A DNA stretch of 6,489 nt. Origin: Rhodanobacteraceae bacterium (lineage in GTDB: Bacteria > Pseudomonadota > Gammaproteobacteria > Xanthomonadales > Rhodanobacteraceae). The DNA is taken from contig JAAXIA010000171.1 of assembly GCA_012270595.1 (NCBI GenBank), positions 1 to 6,489 on the forward strand, given 5' to 3'. Below, one piece after another: positions 5,290 through 6,489 of the stretch (its first letter is position 1; the number at the start of each line of letters is the position of its first letter). The notes below the pieces were generated by a model. The model ran no database searches and was not told where the DNA came from. It was given only the letters and a program-made list of their open reading frames with translations. A program made the position numbers and the translations under genes.

Positions 5290-6489
5290 CTAGTGAATTG
5301 CTGCGCCTTTGCTGCCGAAAGGCGGGCGAGCGAGCCAGATGACTGGAATCAAGAGTATAAACAGCACAGCGCAAGTCAGAAAGACGTCATTGACGGCCAG
5401 AGTAAGCGACTCACGGCTTATCAGCTTATCGATCAGGCGCAGAGTTTGCGGGTGTGATATGCCGCTGTGATCCAGGTGGCTGATGAGGTGGGTGGCTACC
5501 GGGCGGTCAGGGCGCACGTAGCGGGTTAGTGCGGCATGATGCACTTTACTGCGATGCTGCCAAAACGTAACCGTGATTGCAGTAGAAATGCTTGAACCAA
5601 TGGTACGACAGAAATTGGACAGCCCCGAGGCGGTGGCAATTTCGGTGGCGGGCAGGTTGGAGAGATAAATTTGATTGAGAGGAATAAAAAAGCAGGGAAT
5701 GGCAAGTCCCATCACCAAACGCGGTACCACCAGGGTGCCAAATGAAGCCGAGCTGTCAAAACATGAAAACCAGTATGAAGTAATGGCAAACAGGCTGAAG
5801 GCGTATGTTACCAGCCAGCGTAGTTTGAGCCGGTGTATATTTCTGCCGATAAAGGGCGATATGACGAATGAGAGCACACCCACAGGTGCCGAAGCCAGCC
5901 CGGCCCAGGTGGCGGTATAGCCCAGATCTGTCTGCAACCAAAGTGGGAATACAACATTAATGGCGAAGAAGGCAAAGGAACCGAGTGTTAGCGCGACGAC
6001 ACCCACGCTGAAATCGCGCTTTTTGAATAATGACAGATCCACCACCGGTACTTTGGTGTTAGTTTCCCAGACTACCAGAAAGGTGAGGCATGCCGCGGCG
6101 ATAACACCCAGGCTCAGGATAAAAGGCGAAGAAAACCAGTCCTTGTCGTTACCATTGTCCAGCATGAACTGTAACGAGCCTACACCGACCACCAGCAAGC
6201 CAAGTCCGATAACGTCGATGGGCACCTTGACGGTTTTTGTTTCACGTTTGTGCAGTAGCGTCCAGGTGATGACGATGGCCATCAACCCGACCGGTAAATT
6301 GACATAGAAAATCCACGGCCAGGAAAAATTGTCGGTAAGAACACCACCGAGAATCGGACCAAAGATCGGTGCGATGATCACGGTCATGGACCAAAGTGCC
6401 AGCGCGATACCCTGTTTTTCCGTGGCATAGTTAGAGAGGAGAAGGGTAAGCGATAGTGCAACCATAGGCCCTGAGCCGGCACCTTGAAG
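5290..6489 (-). CDS. emrB: DHA2-family multidrug efflux MFS transporter, EmrB/QacA type (5' end outside window)
   Basis: Proton-driven drug exporter of the 14-helix DHA2 branch of the major facilitator superfamily. EmrB proteins usually work with a periplasmic EmrA adaptor and an outer-membrane channel. The frame is open from the right edge: 399 residues are visible and, against about 510 for EmrB, roughly 110 N-terminal residues (about the first three helices) lie outside. Visible residues begin LQGAGSGPMVALSLTLL, the conserved QG.G.GP stretch of helix 4. The antiporter motif C appears as GPILGG at about visible residues 44-49, followed by the EmrB-type WPWIFYVNLPVG and further helices. The late SGLSNFCRTIGSSIS segment is also typical of the family. 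The C-terminus, after FLTCAVLFILLIPVIWL, is short and polar. Substrates cannot be inferred, and emrA, if present, would be off the right edge. The symbol is given by family resemblance; other DHA2 exporters are possible. The gene ends directly against the 22-bp palindrome, 51 bp before phaR. Confidence 0.92.
   Translation of the reverse strand, partial: LQGAGSGPMVALSLTLLLSNYATEKQGIALALWSMTVIIAPIFGPILGGVLTDNFSWPWIFYVNLPVGLMAIVITWTLLHKRETKTVKVPIDVIGLGLLVVGVGSLQFMLDNGNDKDWFSSPFILSLGVIAAACLTFLVVWETNTKVPVVDLSLFKKRDFSVGVVALTLGSFAFFAINVVFPLWLQTDLGYTATWAGLASAPVGVLSFVISPFIGRNIHRLKLRWLVTYAFSLFAITSYWFSCFDSSASFGTLVVPRLVMGLAIPCFFIPLNQIYLSNLPATEIATASGLSNFCRTIGSSISTAITVTFWQHRSKVHHAALTRYVRPDRPVATHLISHLDHSGISHPQTLRLIDKLISRESLTLAVNDVFLTCAVLFILLIPVIWLARPPFGSKGAAIH

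Noticed and set aside
1..6489. Mobile element, CRISPR array, tRNA or prophage signature
   Set aside because: No transposase, regular spaced repeats, cloverleaf sequences or target-site duplications were seen; the window is filled by housekeeping-type genes in one direction.

Overview
The window is a bacterial chromosome segment in which every supported gene lies on the minus strand. Reading in the direction of transcription (right to left) the order is emrB-like transporter (5' end outside the window), phaR, ccmA, ccmB, ccmC, ccmD, ccmE and ccmF (3' end outside the window). A complete System I cytochrome c maturation cluster in ccmABCDEF order, a PhaR-type polyhydroxyalkanoate regulator, moderate GC content and a DHA2-family drug exporter together point to a proteobacterium, most likely a gammaproteobacterium. 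The genus cannot be named from this sequence alone.

Region 5290-6489 holds the C-terminal 399 residues of an EmrB/QacA-type 14-helix major facilitator. Its stop codon abuts a perfect 22-bp palindrome (5268-5289), which occupies part of the 51-bp gap before phaR (5238-4735). After phaR comes an 84-bp gap with no convincing promoter and one weak inverted repeat. The ccm genes then follow, closely packed.

The ccm genes are very tightly arranged: ccmA/ccmB overlap by 4 bp (ATGA), ccmC/ccmD are 5 bp apart, ccmD/ccmE 11 bp and ccmE/ccmF 9 bp. The only larger internal gap is the 86 bp between ccmB and ccmC. Most of that gap is filled by a 23-codon ORF with its own Shine-Dalgarno-like sequence, ending 4 bp before the ccmC start. 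Together the products form the known heme route for c-type cytochromes. CcmAB hydrolyse ATP to release holo-CcmE, CcmC loads heme on CcmE with CcmD's help, CcmE carries heme covalently on a histidine, and CcmF (with CcmH and CcmG, expected just beyond the left edge) attaches heme to apocytochrome. The family signature residues I looked for are mostly present, so the pathway looks functional. The exceptions are two apparent substitutions, in the CcmF HEGS motif and the CcmA Q-loop.

I see no mobile elements, CRISPR arrays, tRNAs, rRNAs or recognisable riboswitches. No stretch longer than 300 bp lacks a gene. I do not see an undescribed multi-gene system here. The points most worth a second look are the small ORF between ccmB and ccmC, the palindrome in front of phaR, and the placement of a PHA regulator between a drug exporter and the ccm genes.
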